Source: Todiramphus chloris collaris
Taxonomy: Eukaryota > Chordata > Aves > Coraciiformes > Alcedinidae
Direction of reading: 5' to 3'
Assembly (NCBI GenBank): GCA_025345505.1
Contig: JANVCC010000018.1
Coordinates: forward strand, 34,904,959-34,968,958
Length of the DNA stretch: 64,000 nt
Shown: positions 1 to 11,500 of the stretch, one piece after another
Layout: each line of letters starts with the position of its first letter
Position numbering within the stretch: the first letter of the stretch is position 1
The notes under the pieces: generated by a model
What the model was told of the DNA's origin: nothing
Database searches by the model: none
The model's input: only the letters and a program-made list of their open reading frames with translations
Translations under genes and position numbers: made by a program

Positions 1-1095
1 AGGCTTTGCTGACATTTGAATGTGTAGTCTGGGAAACAGTAGGCTGCTAAACTTTGACTACATTTATGGGCATCTTATTACTGCCAGAGTGATACTCCAG
101 AAATGTCCTTTCTTTGCCCTGATGATTTCATTGTGCTTAAGTTTCTTACCATCACTTCACTAATATCTTCAAATATAGAAGTGCCTCATGTGTTTGCTTG
201 TGAATCTACCCAAAGATACTATTACTGCTTATTTAAATGCGTAACAACCAAACATGCCTATAAACTAAGCTTTAATTCTAGGTCTGATGAGCCTGAAATC
301 TAATTAAGTGGTTTTGGATGTACGAATGTACATCTATGAACACAGTCCAGGCAGTCATCTGATATTAAAAATCTCCATTCGAGCAAACTCTGACTGTGCC
401 TCTGTTCCTGGGGCTGCAATGGGCTGCACTTTAGGGAGGGGTGGAGGGCCAAGTTTGAAGCCTGGCTGGGACAAAGGGCTCATGCAGCATTTGCCCAGAG
501 ATAAAGCATGCAGGGACACCTGCCCAGCATCCCTGCCTGCAGCTTTGAGGTGAGGCCAGTCTCATGGGGCTCAGCCAGAGCTGCCATTGCTCCTTGGAGC
601 AGCACTGTCCCATGGCATAATGGAAAAGCTTGAGTTCAGCAAAGTGGAAAGGAGGACAGCTCTTGGCATCACTCACTCTCAAGCTGTTTATTTCCAAAGT
701 GTCTGCATAGCCTCCCACTTCTCTCATTTGAATCCCTGCTATATTTTCAATTGCATCCTGGAGCATTTCAAGCATGTAATTAGAAAAAAAAAAATTAATC
801 AGGAAATTCTGAGAATGTGCTCACTAGTGTAATGGATGCAGGTCATTGTTTAATCCTTCACACAAAAATTAGATATTCACCTTCACCATCTCCCATGGTT
901 TTGTTGGAAGAGAAACACCAGGCGCAGCTATCAGCAGCTCCTCATTGGTATGTTTCTGTCCAGAAGCAATCTCCTTACCTGGTGAAACATTCACACCTTC
1001 AGCAAGAAACACCTTTCCTAAAAACATGTGAGGATTGCAACACTGTTCGTGCATGTGCATCATGAGAGGCAGTGGCCATCAGTTCAGTCAGAAGC
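1..1095. other. Unannotated unique DNA
   Basis: No gene, RNA or mobile element is recognised here. Short open frames on both strands (up to about 114 codons) have no familiar motif and overlap each other, as expected by chance. A 12-base A run lies near 783-794. On the minus strand a good splice-donor-like site (CACCAG before gtaagg) falls near 975, but no convincing acceptor pairs with it. Confidence 0.6.
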
Positions 1096-1142
1096 AGGAG
1101 AGGAGAGGAGAGGAGAGGAGAGGAGAGGAGAGGAGAGGAGAG
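1096..1142 (+). repeat. (AGGAG)n pentanucleotide microsatellite
   Basis: About nine near-perfect copies of the purine pentamer AGGAG run directly into an assembly gap. The reverse-complement pentamer forms the first part of the tract at 17898-17952. Open frames read through it are low complexity (Gly/Glu/Arg) and are not genes. Confidence 0.95.
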
Positions 1143-1152
1143 NNNNNNNNNN
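1143..1152. other. Assembly gap of 10 N
   Basis: Ten undetermined bases sit inside a purine microsatellite. The repeat unit differs on the two sides (AGGAG to the left, GAAGA to the right). The true length of the array is therefore unknown, and the junction between the two repeat types is not resolved. Confidence 0.98.
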
Positions 1153-1205
1153 GAAGAGAAGAGAAGAGAAGAGAAGAGAAGAGAAGAGAAGAGAAGAGAG
1201 AAGAG
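1153..1205 (+). repeat. (GAAGA)n pentanucleotide microsatellite
   Basis: About ten copies of GAAGA follow the gap. It has the same 5-base period and purine-only strand as the left-hand array but with one G-to-A change per unit. This suggests a compound array or two adjacent expansions that the assembler could not join. Confidence 0.95.
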
Positions 1206-2527
1206 ACATTTAGGGATCTGTGTAATATGTGCAAAAGGCTGTAGTGATCTGATTAAATTTAATCTCCCAACTGTGCTACAATCAGCAACCCTGCTCTGTA
1301 CAGCACTGATTAAATTAGAAAAAGAGTTCCCCTTTTGGAAGTGGCAAGCAAATCAGAGAAGTGTTGTCCCACTCACCCAGTCCCATCAGAGCTCCAGTAA
1401 GACACCAATGGATGGCAGAGCAATGGTGGCTGTGTCACTGCACAAGAAAGGAAAGAAAGAGAAACAAAATGTATCAGAGGGCACATTTTCTTAACAAAAT
1501 TCTAAAGAACTCATGTCTGAAAACAATAGATCATGGCTGTCTGTGTATAAATAATAAAAATAATAAATCAGCGCTGTCTGCAAAGTAGCAGATGCTTGTA
1601 CATCAGAGGATAAACCCTGAGCTTTCCAAAAGCTGGTGCCAAACATGCTGCTACTGAATGGTGAAGGCAGTTTTATGGCAACAGGGACTGGGAGCCAGGG
1701 TATGTGGGTGGAGATGTGGGTTCCTGGGGTCAGGTCCGCCCTTCCTCACCTCATGTAGTCCCACCAGCTGTGCTCAGCATGCAGGTCAGGCGATTACATC
1801 CATATGCAGCAGGAGCACCAAATGGGCAAAAGGGAAACCTCAAAGCAACAAAAATGTCTGCTCCTGTACCCCGTACCTTAAGTGTTGGCAGAGGCTGCAC
1901 AGTGATTCCGTTGTGCAGCTGCAGGATGTTTACAGTAAGCTGAGTCACCCTCCAAGCTCCATCTTTAACAGGATTTCAGGCACCTACTTCACAAGAAGGC
2001 ACTTAAATTTAGGTGTCTTCACTTTGAGCTGCATCCTGGCCTATGGGAGAAACATTGGATTCTTGCAAGCAAGGCTTTTTTGCCAGTCTCTTTAAAATGC
2101 CTTTGAGCTCACCCAGGGATGAAGTCAAATAGCAATTAAATAAAGCCCAACAGGAAGAAGTAATTGTGATGAACAATGACTTCTAATGACTGCTTGTAAC
2201 TAAATAATTTAACCTCTTTTAGCAGACTAGTTCTTTTCAAACTCTCCAGTGCAACCGTCCAGGGCTTCCTTCACAAGAAGTGAGAACAGAAATATAGGAA
2301 CCCCTAAACATTTTGAAAAAAGCCAGTGAGGGTCTCTAAGCTGCTATATAGTGTGATATTAGAAGAAGAGAATTGTGGTTTTCAGGCTGCAAGGAGGAAC
2401 CAAAGTGCTGGATTTCCCCTGGGTAACTGCACTGATTTTGACTAGAACCACACATGGCTGGAGAGTTTGCATCTCTCCAGAGCTGTTGTTTCTATGCCAT
2501 GTGAAGTCCAGTGGATAGTGGGTACAG
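1206..2527. other. Unannotated unique DNA
   Basis: Nothing was recognised. The longest open frame (1658-2095, plus, 145 codons) has no family motif and is overlapped by other frames. A second frame shares 1704-1943. I see no splice-site pair, RNA gene or repeat family here. Confidence 0.55.
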
Positions 2528-2996
2528 TCACAGAATCACAACATATCCTAGATTGGAAAAGACCTTTAAGATCACCTAGTCCAATCATTAACTTAACACT
2601 GAGAAGACCATATCTCTCAGCACTACGTCTATGTGACTCTTAAATACCTCCAGGGATGGGGACTCAACTACTTCCTTGGGCAAGCCGTTCCAGTGCCTGA
2701 TAACCCATTCAGTAATATCAATTTCCCTGGGCACAACTTGAGGCCATTTCCTCTTGTCTTATCACTTGTTACTTGGGAGGACAGACCCCCACCTCTCTAC
2801 AAACTCATTTCAGGTAGATGTAGAGAGCAATAACATCTAACCTGAGCCTCCTTTTCTCTGGGCTAAACAACCCCAACTCTCTCAGCCTCTCCTCATACGA
2901 CATGTGCTTCAGGCCCTTCACCAGCTTTGTTGCCCTTCTTTGGACATGATCTAGTGCCTCAGTGTCCTTCTTGTAGTGAGGGGCCCAAAATTGAAC

Positions 2997-3896
2997 TCAA
3001 TACTCAAGATGCAGCTTAACCAATGCTGAATACAGGGGTAAAATCACTTCTCTGGTCCTACTGGCCATGCCATTCCTCATACAGGCCAGGAAACCATTGG
3101 TCTTCTTGGCCACCTGGGCATAGTGCTGGTTTGTGTTCAGCTGGCTATCAGTGAACACCTCCAGGTCCCTCTCTGCTAAACAACTTTCCAGACACTCTTC
3201 CTCAAGCCTGTAGCACTGCCAGGGGTTGTTGTAGCCAAAGTGCAGCATTTGGCCTTGCTGAAATTCATGCTGTTGTCCTTGGCCCATTGATCTAGTCTGT
3301 CTGGATCCCTCTGCAGAGCCTCCCTACCCTTGAGCAAATCAACACTTCCGCCCTGCATGTTCTTAGTGAGGGTCCTCGATCCCCTCAGACAGATCATTGA
3401 TAAAGATATTATACAGAACTGGCCCCAGTACTGAGCCCTGGGGAACACCACTCGTGGCCAGCTGCCAGCTGGTTTTAACTCCACTTAGTACCACCCTTTG
3501 GGCCTGGCCATCCAACCAGTTTTTTACCCAGCAGAGCACATGCCCATCCAAGCCATGAGCAGACAGTTTCTTCAGGAGAATGCTGTGGGATACAGTGTCA
3601 AAAGCTTTACTAAAGTCCAGATAGACATCCACAGCCTTTCCCTCATCCACTAAGTGTGTGACCATGTTGTAGAAGGAGACCAAGTTCGTCAAGCAGGACC
3701 TGTCCTTCATAAACCCATGCCGACTGGGCCTGATCATCTGATTGTCCTTCATGTAAACATGATGGTACTCAGGATGATCTGCTCCATCAGCTTTCCCGGC
3801 ACTGAAGTCAAACTGACAGGCCTGTAGTTCCCTGGACCCTCCTTCTGGCCCTTGTTACAGTTGGGTGTTATGCTGGCTAATTTCCAGTCACGCATG
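2997..3896 (-). pseudogene. CR1 ORF2 remnant: reverse transcriptase part
   Basis: This is a broken reverse transcriptase, the enzyme that copies CR1 RNA into DNA at the target site. On the minus strand three overlapping frames carry it (3752-3363, 3484-3176, 3287-2997). The first reads through [13 protein letters not shown]-like sequence upstream, then the palm motif [17 protein letters not shown] with its catalytic Asp, then [20 protein letters not shown]. Past that point the F-A-D-D catalytic box expected in this family is missing: a short deletion near 3351-3362 joins the upstream Ile-Glu to the downstream Gly-Gly-Ser-Val-Asp region in another frame. The last fragment ends with the thumb-proximal [21 protein letters not shown]. 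The frame changes show long decay. This is retrotransposon sequence, not a host gene. Confidence 0.9.
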
Positions 3897-4800
3897 GCCT
3901 GACCCTTCTTCCAAAGGTGATTAAAGTCTTCTTTTTTCCCTGAGTTGCATCCAAAACTCCCTGTTCATCCAGGCCAGTCTTCTTTGTTGCCAGCTTGTCT
4001 TACAGCTCCCTGCTCCTACACCTTCAAAGCTTCTTCCTTGAAGAGTGTCCAGCCTTCCTGGACTCCTGTGCCCTGCAGGATGGCCTCCCAAGGGCTCTGT
4101 CAAGCAATCTCCGAAACAAGTCAAAGTCTGCCCTTTGGAAGTCCAATGTGGCAGTTCTGCTTTCCCATCTCCTTACTTCTCTAAGAATGGAGAACTCAGT
4201 CATTTCATGATTGCTGCGCCCTCCAACCATCACATCCCCCACCAGTCCTTCTCTGTTCACAAAGCAGGTCCAGAAGGGTGCCTTCCCTGGTAGGTTCACT
4301 CTCCAGCTGTGTAAGGGAGTTATCCGCAACACACTTTAGGAACCTCCAGGACTGTTCCCTCTCTGTTGTGTTCTATTTCCAGCAGATATCTGGGAAGTTG
4401 AAGTCCCCCACAAGTACAAGGGCTGGTGAAACTGGGACTTTTCCTAGCTGCTTATAGAATGTTTCGTCTGCTTCTCTGTCCTGATTGTGTGGTTTATAAC
4501 AGACTCCTACCACAATATCAACCTTGTTGGCCTTCCCTGATTCTGAGCCAGAGACACTCAACCGTATTGTCATTATAATTAAGTTCTAAGTCATAACAGT
4601 CCCTAACATATAAGGCCACCCCACCACCTCTTTTTCCTTGTCTATCCCTCCTGAAGAGCTTGTAGCCATCGATTGTGGCACTCCAGTCATGCAAGACATC
4701 TCACCACATTTTAGTGATAGCTACTATATCATAATTTTCCTGATGCACTATGTCTTCTAGCTCCCCCTGATTGTTGCCCATGCTACGTGCATTAGTGTAG
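3897..4800 (-). pseudogene. CR1 ORF2 remnant: endonuclease and linker
   Basis: This is a broken apurinic/apyrimidinic-type endonuclease, which nicks target DNA for CR1 integration, plus the linker to the reverse transcriptase. On the minus strand from about 4797 one frame reads YTNARSMGN, then NYDIVAIT, DGYKLFRRDR, RGGGVALYVRDC and, near 4380, VLVGDFNFPDICW. These are landmarks of the CR1 endonuclease. The Glu expected in the T-E-T-W box is Lys (4710-4712), and an in-frame TGA follows two codons later (4701-4703). The linker is visible at 4332-4024 (GLVGDVMVGG, SRTATLDFQRADF) and 4124-3921 (NREFWMQLREKRRL). It then jumps directly to reverse transcriptase sequence near 3897, so a stretch of roughly 150-200 codons is absent. 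Non-functional. Confidence 0.88.
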
Positions 4801-5040
4801 ATGCCCTTCAGCTGGGCTAATGTTCCCACACCTTTTTGTGGGTGGAAGCCCTAATTCCTACCTGACAACTGGCTTCTAACCCATCAAAACCCTTGCATCT
4901 TTGCTGCCCCATATATCTCCATCTCCTACCCCCACTGACGCAGTAGAATGAGGGTCCTCACTATCAACCCATCCTACAAACTCTGGCATGTTTTTATGTA
5001 GCCTGCTGGCAGATTACTAGAAGTATTACCAATGCTGTGG

Positions 5041-8000
5041 TGCAGAGTGAGTTGAGTACAGCATCCCTTCTGTCAGAGCATCAGGTCCTTTATCTGTCAT
5101 AGAGCACTGAGACAAGTTCTGGCTTCTGATAGATATGCATTATCTGACCACTTTCTTATTGTTGAATGTTTAAAGATACTTAAACATACAGTAATAGCCA
5201 TAGCCACAGTGGCAAAAGTGACTTGATGAGTGACAAAAAGTGACATGATGAGCTGTGTTTTTGAAGAGATTATACTAAAATTGCATATGGGACACTGCAA
5301 GAGCAAAGAAATGGGAGGGAAGGTTGAGGAGCATCAGCGGTTACATAGATAAGTTCCTGCAGTTACTTGGTTTGGGATGATGTGGAGACCGTCCTTGTCC
5401 TTCCCCTCCTGACAGCAGTGATTGCTGCTGTGATTAACCCCCTCAATGGAGAGCTCCTCTGCTGCTCGCAGCCAACAGCCTGTCTCCTCATAGCACCTTG
5501 TACCATCTTCAGACACTTCCACACTTCTCTGGCTTTGTAGTTTTGTGCTATGTGAAGTGCCTGCATGTACTGAGTAGTGGAGCTGATGTAAATGACTGTC
5601 CCCCCATGTGCAATGCGGTGAGTAAGTGCCCGAGTCCTGGCCAGCACTGTGCAGCATGACTGCTACCTGCCTTTAACTTTTTTTTATGAGACATCTCTGT
5701 TATAATTTTCTTATCTAGATACATCCAAATTTACGTGGGTTTTTTTTTCACTATGTGCTGCCTTATATATATTTTTTTTGCCAGCAGGAAGAATCTGCAT
5801 GCCTAAGAATAGCAAAAGTTCAGGGATGCATGTTAGCTCTGCTTCTTGCCAGTGAAGGACAGCTCTGCTGGGGCAGCCTGGTGTGGCTGTGCACGTCCTC
5901 AGCCGTCAGGGACCTCAGCACACTGGCTCAGAGCCACTGCTCAGCTCCACAGCGGCTGAAGGCACTGATGGCATTTACAGGATCATCATTTCAAATCTCT
6001 GCCTGGTAAACCCCAGGCTAAGGCACCCTGGTGGATAGAGAGTCTTCTCCATCACCATCACTTCCTTCGTGTGCTGAGTGCAATGGTTTCTCTTTGCTGC
6101 CTGACCTCGCATCCCTCACAGCAGGACAAAACCCAGACAAAAATATCACCTTGTTCGTACATAATAAAAAAGTCATTTTCACCCTAAACCAGGACTAGTC
6201 CTGCCCTAAAGCTGGCACACTCTCAATGGAAAATGAGCCTGATACTGCTTTAACAAACCATGAAGTGAACACATTTGTTTATATAGAGCTAGGAAAATCC
6301 CTTTGCTGTAGTTACAAATGTTTTTCACACTACTGTTCAGGACTTCTGTTTTTAACGTCTGGCTTAAAAGACAAGTCTCTTCAGCCATTGAGTACTTGTT
6401 AACCCCATTTATGGGAAATGCTTGTGCACTGAGTCAGAGGGAAGAATGGCACTTATTGAATCACCAGCACCAGAATCCCATGGGTTTTCCTTGGAGGTCT
6501 CTCAAGAAAATATTAGCTAGGAAAACACAGAACCATAGGAACTGACACACAGACTGCAGCCAGCGGCTCACCTATCGTTGTTCTGTCCACACAGACATGC
6601 CTATAACTGATGGAGCCCAGTCTCCTCCTTGGCCTGATGTCAGGCACCGCAGGTTTGCATCCAAAGCTCACATCTTACTGCACATTAATTCTTTCCAAGT
6701 GGCAAATGATGTTATATCCTCAGCAGCAGCCAGCCTGTTGCTCTGTGACAGCAAATTAAAGTGCTTCCAGGCAGCATCACTGCCTCTCCCCCAACCCCAG
6801 CTCTGGTTCTGGCAGGGGCAGAAGGTGACTGCACAGCAAGCAGAGCTTCCCTGCCCCTCACAGACTGGGTTCTTCTCTTTGAATGTGGTGCTCATGAAAG
6901 CTGTCCTTCCAGCACAGGCTTTGGTTGTGGCATTCCGCCTCTCCCCTCCCTCTCCGTCCTTGCTCCCCTTTTCTGAGAAGGGAAATGGAATACCAGAGCC
7001 AGAGAAGAGGAGGAGGACAGCTCAGGAAAGCAAAGTGTCAATAGCAAAGATGGGTCTCAGGGCATCTGAGACCTCAGAGGACATGACTGCTTGCACTGGA
7101 GGAGTCATTTGTACACTGAACTTGGTTTCATGACTGACTGATTTGAGCAAATTGTGACTGAGAGAAGGATGATCATCGTGTGTCTCTGAGTCCTTTATGT
7201 CCTCACTTCTTTCTGGGCTTCCAGGAATTGGGGTGCTCAAACAGGCTCAGAGTTCAACCTCTGACTCAGGTCTGGAGTGAGCAAGGTATATTTCCATGTG
7301 GAAACAAGCCCTTTCCACCATCAGAATGCATGAGGCTGTCCAGGTAGGCTGGGTAGCTGCAGAAGAAGATACTAAAATGGGTATTTATCAGTAATTGCTC
7401 AGAAGAGAACATTTTTCTTAATCTGAGATCACAAAGCAGTATTATCTTGACGCTGTAAAGAAATTCTTCATCCTGAATTTTGTAAGTGAAGGCTGTTCTT
7501 TAACAGAAAAAAAAAAAAAAGAAAAAATCCTCTTTGATACTGACTTACATGTTCCTAGAAGTTTGTTATTTTCTGCAACAAAATGAGCTGTATTTGGTAT
7601 TGTGTTGCACAGATGCCTTTTATAAATTTCTAAGAATGCTGAAAAGGTTTGATCACAGAAGGTGTTTTATGCAGCCTGGATGCATCCATTACACAGGAGA
7701 TGTATTCTATAGTCTCTTATGGAGGCTTAGCATTCTTTGTTTCACCTGAATGTCTTTTAAAGTGCAGATAACAGTATAAAAGATATTCAAGTGGAACAAA
7801 GATAGTTCTCATTCTCTGCCTCTGTGTGTGTGAAGGCAAAAGAGAAATGAAGACAAGCCATCATTCACCGCACTTGGCAGGTGTGAAAATGGCTCAGATC
7901 TTTGCCCAGATCCCAGTTGTCTCCCAGATCATGCCACAATACCACCAATCACATAAGTGAAGAGTGCTGAAGGAGGTCGTGTGTCTGAAGGGTCTCCTGT

Positions 8001-8458
8001 CAGCCGACAGTTAATCAATTCATCAGCCTCTGTAAATCTCAGCAGGAGATTCTAATGTTTGGTCAATAAAAGCTTGATCCAAGCCAAGGTCCCTGATAGA
8101 GTTGATATCCCCCCAGTCTCCTGGAAGAGTCTTTAAACCTGGCTCCAGTTATGTCACCAAATTTCTGGCAAGGTCAGATGTTCATGCCTGCCCTCTGTCA
8201 AATGGATGTTGTCCTGATAGAGCAATTTCATGTGTAGAAATGACAGCTTTTCTTCCTTTGTTTTATAAACCATTACATACTACTGGCAATTCAAAATGAC
8301 TTTTCCAGTGCAGCTCAAACCTGGACACAGTTTAGCGGTGTGCGAGGCTCTTTAGTATTCTCTCTAATGAGGTCCTGCTCTTAGGCACCAAGAGGTTTTT
8401 TTAAATTTTAACCATGTGGTCGGACATTTTAAATCCTGGGTATTGGCCTCAAACTGCT
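5041..8458. other. Unannotated unique DNA
   Basis: No gene was recognised. Open frames include 5334-5657 (minus, 107 codons) and 6597-7133 (plus, 178 codons, the longest in the window). Neither has a recognisable domain, and both are overlapped by frames on the same or opposite strand. An A-rich run lies at about 7506-7527. A donor-like site on the minus strand near 6568 (GATAG before gtgagc) has no clear partner acceptor. Confidence 0.5.
5214..5252 (+). repeat. Short direct duplication, 22-base period
   Basis: AAAAGTGACTTGATGAG (5214-5230) recurs as AAAAGTGACATGATGAG (5236-5252) with one mismatch. This looks like a small local tandem duplication of replication-slippage type. Confidence 0.7.
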
Positions 8459-8520
8459 TTTTTTGTTGTTGTTGCTTTGTTTTGGGTTTTGGGTTTTTTG
8501 GGTTTTTTTGGGTTTTTGTT
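8459..8520 (+). repeat. T/G-rich low-complexity tract with G-quadruplex motif
   Basis: A 60-base stretch contains only T and G apart from one C. Its core at 8484-8512 has four GGG runs separated by all-T loops of 4, 6 and 7 bases, which meets the standard quadruplex rule (four runs of at least three G, loops of 1-7). The open frame through it is Phe/Gly/Leu low complexity, not a gene. Confidence 0.85.
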
Positions 8521-11500
8521 TGTCTCATTTGATAGGAAGGTGAAGGAAGAACTGGAAATTTCAACAATTCGACATGATTCCTGGGCAATCAGTTCCAGGA
8601 AGGAACATATTGGAAAGTATACTGATTTACCAGAGGGAATTCTTGTGCCCTTTCTCCTGAACAAAGGCCATACTTCTGGGATGGCAGCAGTGGTACAGGC
8701 TGGGTGAGAGACAGTACAGGAGGGACAAAAGAGAGACAGGGGCTGTGGGGAGGAGGACTGAGATCCAGCTCTGGGCTGCCATATGGAGCAAGGTCTAAGC
8801 ACCTTGGTGAACCCCAGTCTCATAGAACCTGTGAGTCTGGGAAACACATACTTGTTTTTTTTCTAGGAGGACTAGGTCCAGTTATACTGCAGAGCTGCTT
8901 GCTATCTGTATTTTACAGCCTTTTTCCCCAGCCCCAGCTTTGAATAGTATATTCATAGACACTAACCCCTCTCAAGGCAACAGCAGTGTTTTCATTGATT
9001 TAATAAAGCCAAGGTTTCAAGCCAGGTCCCAAAAAATAAATGAGATTATTTTTTCACAGTTCAAAGCAGGCTAAACCATACATCTGGAATATTGCTCTCC
9101 CATTCTCTCTCAGGACTGAAGGACTGAGCATATGTTGTGCAAATTTAAAATCAAATGAATATTATTTAAAAATCTGTTGTGTTGGCTGTAGCTGGAGAAC
9201 GATAATAAGTCTTGGGTATGTAATCCAGGGTAAGAGAGCGTTTGTCCTTGATTTCAGAAATCTGACATGCCTGTGGTCATAATGTTTACAATTGTTTATT
9301 GCAGGTGGTCAAGCAATAAGTGTTTCACCAGGCAAACTTGAATAGCGCTGAGGTGCCAAATGGCAGTTTCAGGTCTTATTAAGCAGTTTAAGGAAGAGCC
9401 GTTCTCCAAGAAGACCTGGTGGTGTCGACACGTTCTCTTTTGATTGACTTTATTGTTTTGTTTTTCTATTTTATGTTTCTCCATAGTACCAAGGTCTGGC
9501 TGCTGGTCAGGATTCATGAGTACTCCAAGAATGTGCAGCAAATCCTGTTGGCTTTTCTGCCTGACTGATCTGCATTTCCCCGTCACTCAAATTTGTCAAG
9601 CTCTCTTACCTCTTTGTCCTCTCTTCAGTACATTGACAGGGACCTTGATGTAATTTTGTACCTCTTTAGTAGATAAATGTATAACATAGCTTGTGTTACG
9701 ACCTGATTTTTTTCTGTGATCGGGTTTTTTTTGCCTTTATAGAGGGCTTGTGTATGAGTGGCTCCAAACTCTTTCCCACTTTCTGCTTACTTTTAATTTC
9801 TTGAAGAAGGGAATTACTTAGTTGAAGTTTCTGGATTTAATAAAGATATATGTGTGATTTGTGATGACCTGAGTATATAGGAGATCACACTAAAGTCTCC
9901 TTTGGAGATATTTTCAATGAAAGTGTCCACATAAAAGGACTCAGGTCAGCAGGGAAGGATTGCATATGAATGTAAAAACAGCGATATTGGATCTGACTCT
10001 TTTTCAGCCCCGAGACCATGCTGGAGACAGAGTACTGCACCATGTAGATCCTTGGCCTGGCCCAGCATGCCTGAGCTTACATGTGGTTTAGCATATTCAA
10101 CATATGGCAGAAGAGACTCTTTCAGTTGAATGACCTGTTGTGCAAAGAAACATTTTCTTTTACTCAGCTTCAGCCTTCCCCTTTCTTCTCTCAGCTGATG
10201 CTCCTCTGTTCATGTATTGGAAGAGATGGTGAAAAATTTATCCAGTGTGGAAAGAATAATTAGCAACTATTGAGAGTTGATAACATAAAAGAGTTGTTAA
10301 CATTCTGTTCTACTAGATTTTTGATAACAGTATCAGCTTCAACAACACTCCCAGAAGCATGAATGCATCTTAAGAATGTTCAGATTTCAGGAGGTCATTG
10401 AGATGATTTCCACCACAGACACACATCTTGGTCATTTTGTCTACAGTCAGTGCCTGTTGAACCTCAATGTGTCTGCAGGCTGGGCGTCTGCAGGCAGCAA
10501 ATTTGGCTGTTGTTTGATTCTTTCCACCTGCTTCATCGCATCTCTTGCTGAAAAGCACTGTGTGTGAATGGGATATAAGACACAGGAATTTAGATTGTAT
10601 TTTGGAGTGAAATTTATTTGTTATATGAAATGACCATGAGCTCTTATGGACTACACTACTTTTATTCAGTTTAAGCTGGTATTTTGTATTGCTTACATAT
10701 AATGGAAAACTGCACTGTTCTACAGGTTTGCCTATTTTCCTTTTTCTCTCCATACAGACTACTCATTCTGGGGAAGTGGTTTGAGAAATGTAAGTAAACG
10801 TTAAGTAGCTTATTTCTCCATTATATAACTACTCCAGATTAGTGCTTCTCTAATTTATTTAAAAGTAAGTCTGCATTACTTTCCTGTCACTCATAAATAT
10901 TGATAGGTACCATTTGGCTAAATAAATAATTAGGATAATCAATTTCACTTTGGAAGACATCTGAGGCTGCGCTTGCTGATCTCTCATCATCTAATAAATA
11001 CTGGCCTGCTCTGTTTGACAGTGTCTTAAGAAATACAAGCATGGGGGCATTTCAGATTTAATACAGTGCACTTCTATTATTCTGGTTTAATTATTAACTT
11101 CCTAAGCAGATGTTTTCTTCAGTCAGTAAGAGGAATGCTCATTCTTTAGCACTGGTATTTGGAGCACTACCTGTCATCCAGGGGAGCTGATTTAAGGAAA
11201 TGTAGATGCCTGGATCAGGAAAACAAATGGGTTCCTACATGCTGCAACAGGGAAGGAATATGGAGAGAGAGAAATTTTCCTCTGGTCAGTTATTGCTCTT
11301 CTGGGGGCTTTCCCTGAACTGCAGCAATCCACACAGCTCAACAGGCATCATGTGTACATGAGTTTTGGGAACACCCTGGGATATGACAATACAGGATTCC
11401 AGTGCAAGTCATCTGCTCTATAGCACCTGTTCATACTTTGCTCTGCCCTTAATATAAAATAACTGACCCATCTTCCCCTGGAAAAATAAGTGGGGACCAG

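Larger units (their letters stand above)
2528..5040 (-). mobile_element. CR1-type LINE, long, internally deleted and dead
   Basis: This is a chicken-repeat-1-clade non-LTR retrotransposon inserted on the minus strand. Its 3' end lies at 2528, where the complement of the usual CR1 end is seen (TCACAGAATCAC, then GGAAAAGACCTTTAAGATCA). Reading downward from about 4800, the minus strand encodes an endonuclease, a linker, a reverse transcriptase and a C-terminal region before the 3' UTR. The 5' limit is uncertain; similarity fades between 4990 and 5060. At roughly 2.5 kb it is longer than most avian CR1 copies, which are usually 5' truncated to a few hundred bases. It carries stops, frameshifts, an internal deletion near 3897 and loss of catalytic motifs, so it cannot be active. 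Confidence 0.95.

Noticed and set aside
1028-1494. Glu/Arg-rich frames through the purine microsatellite
   Set aside because: Low-complexity translation of (AGGAG)n and (GAAGA)n, crossing a gap of N.
5334-5657. Two overlapping minus-strand frames (107 and 94 codons) that look compositionally protein-like
   Set aside because: Two frames over the same bases cannot both be real. Neither matches a family I know, and no splice pair bounds them.
6597-7133. Longest open frame in the window, 178 codons, plus strand
   Set aside because: No domain, no splice or promoter context, overlapping frames on both strands, and a length reachable by chance in locally GC-richer sequence.
8484-8512. Interstitial telomeric repeat
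   Set aside because: Spacing between the G runs is irregular (T4, T6, T7) and TTAGGG units are absent.
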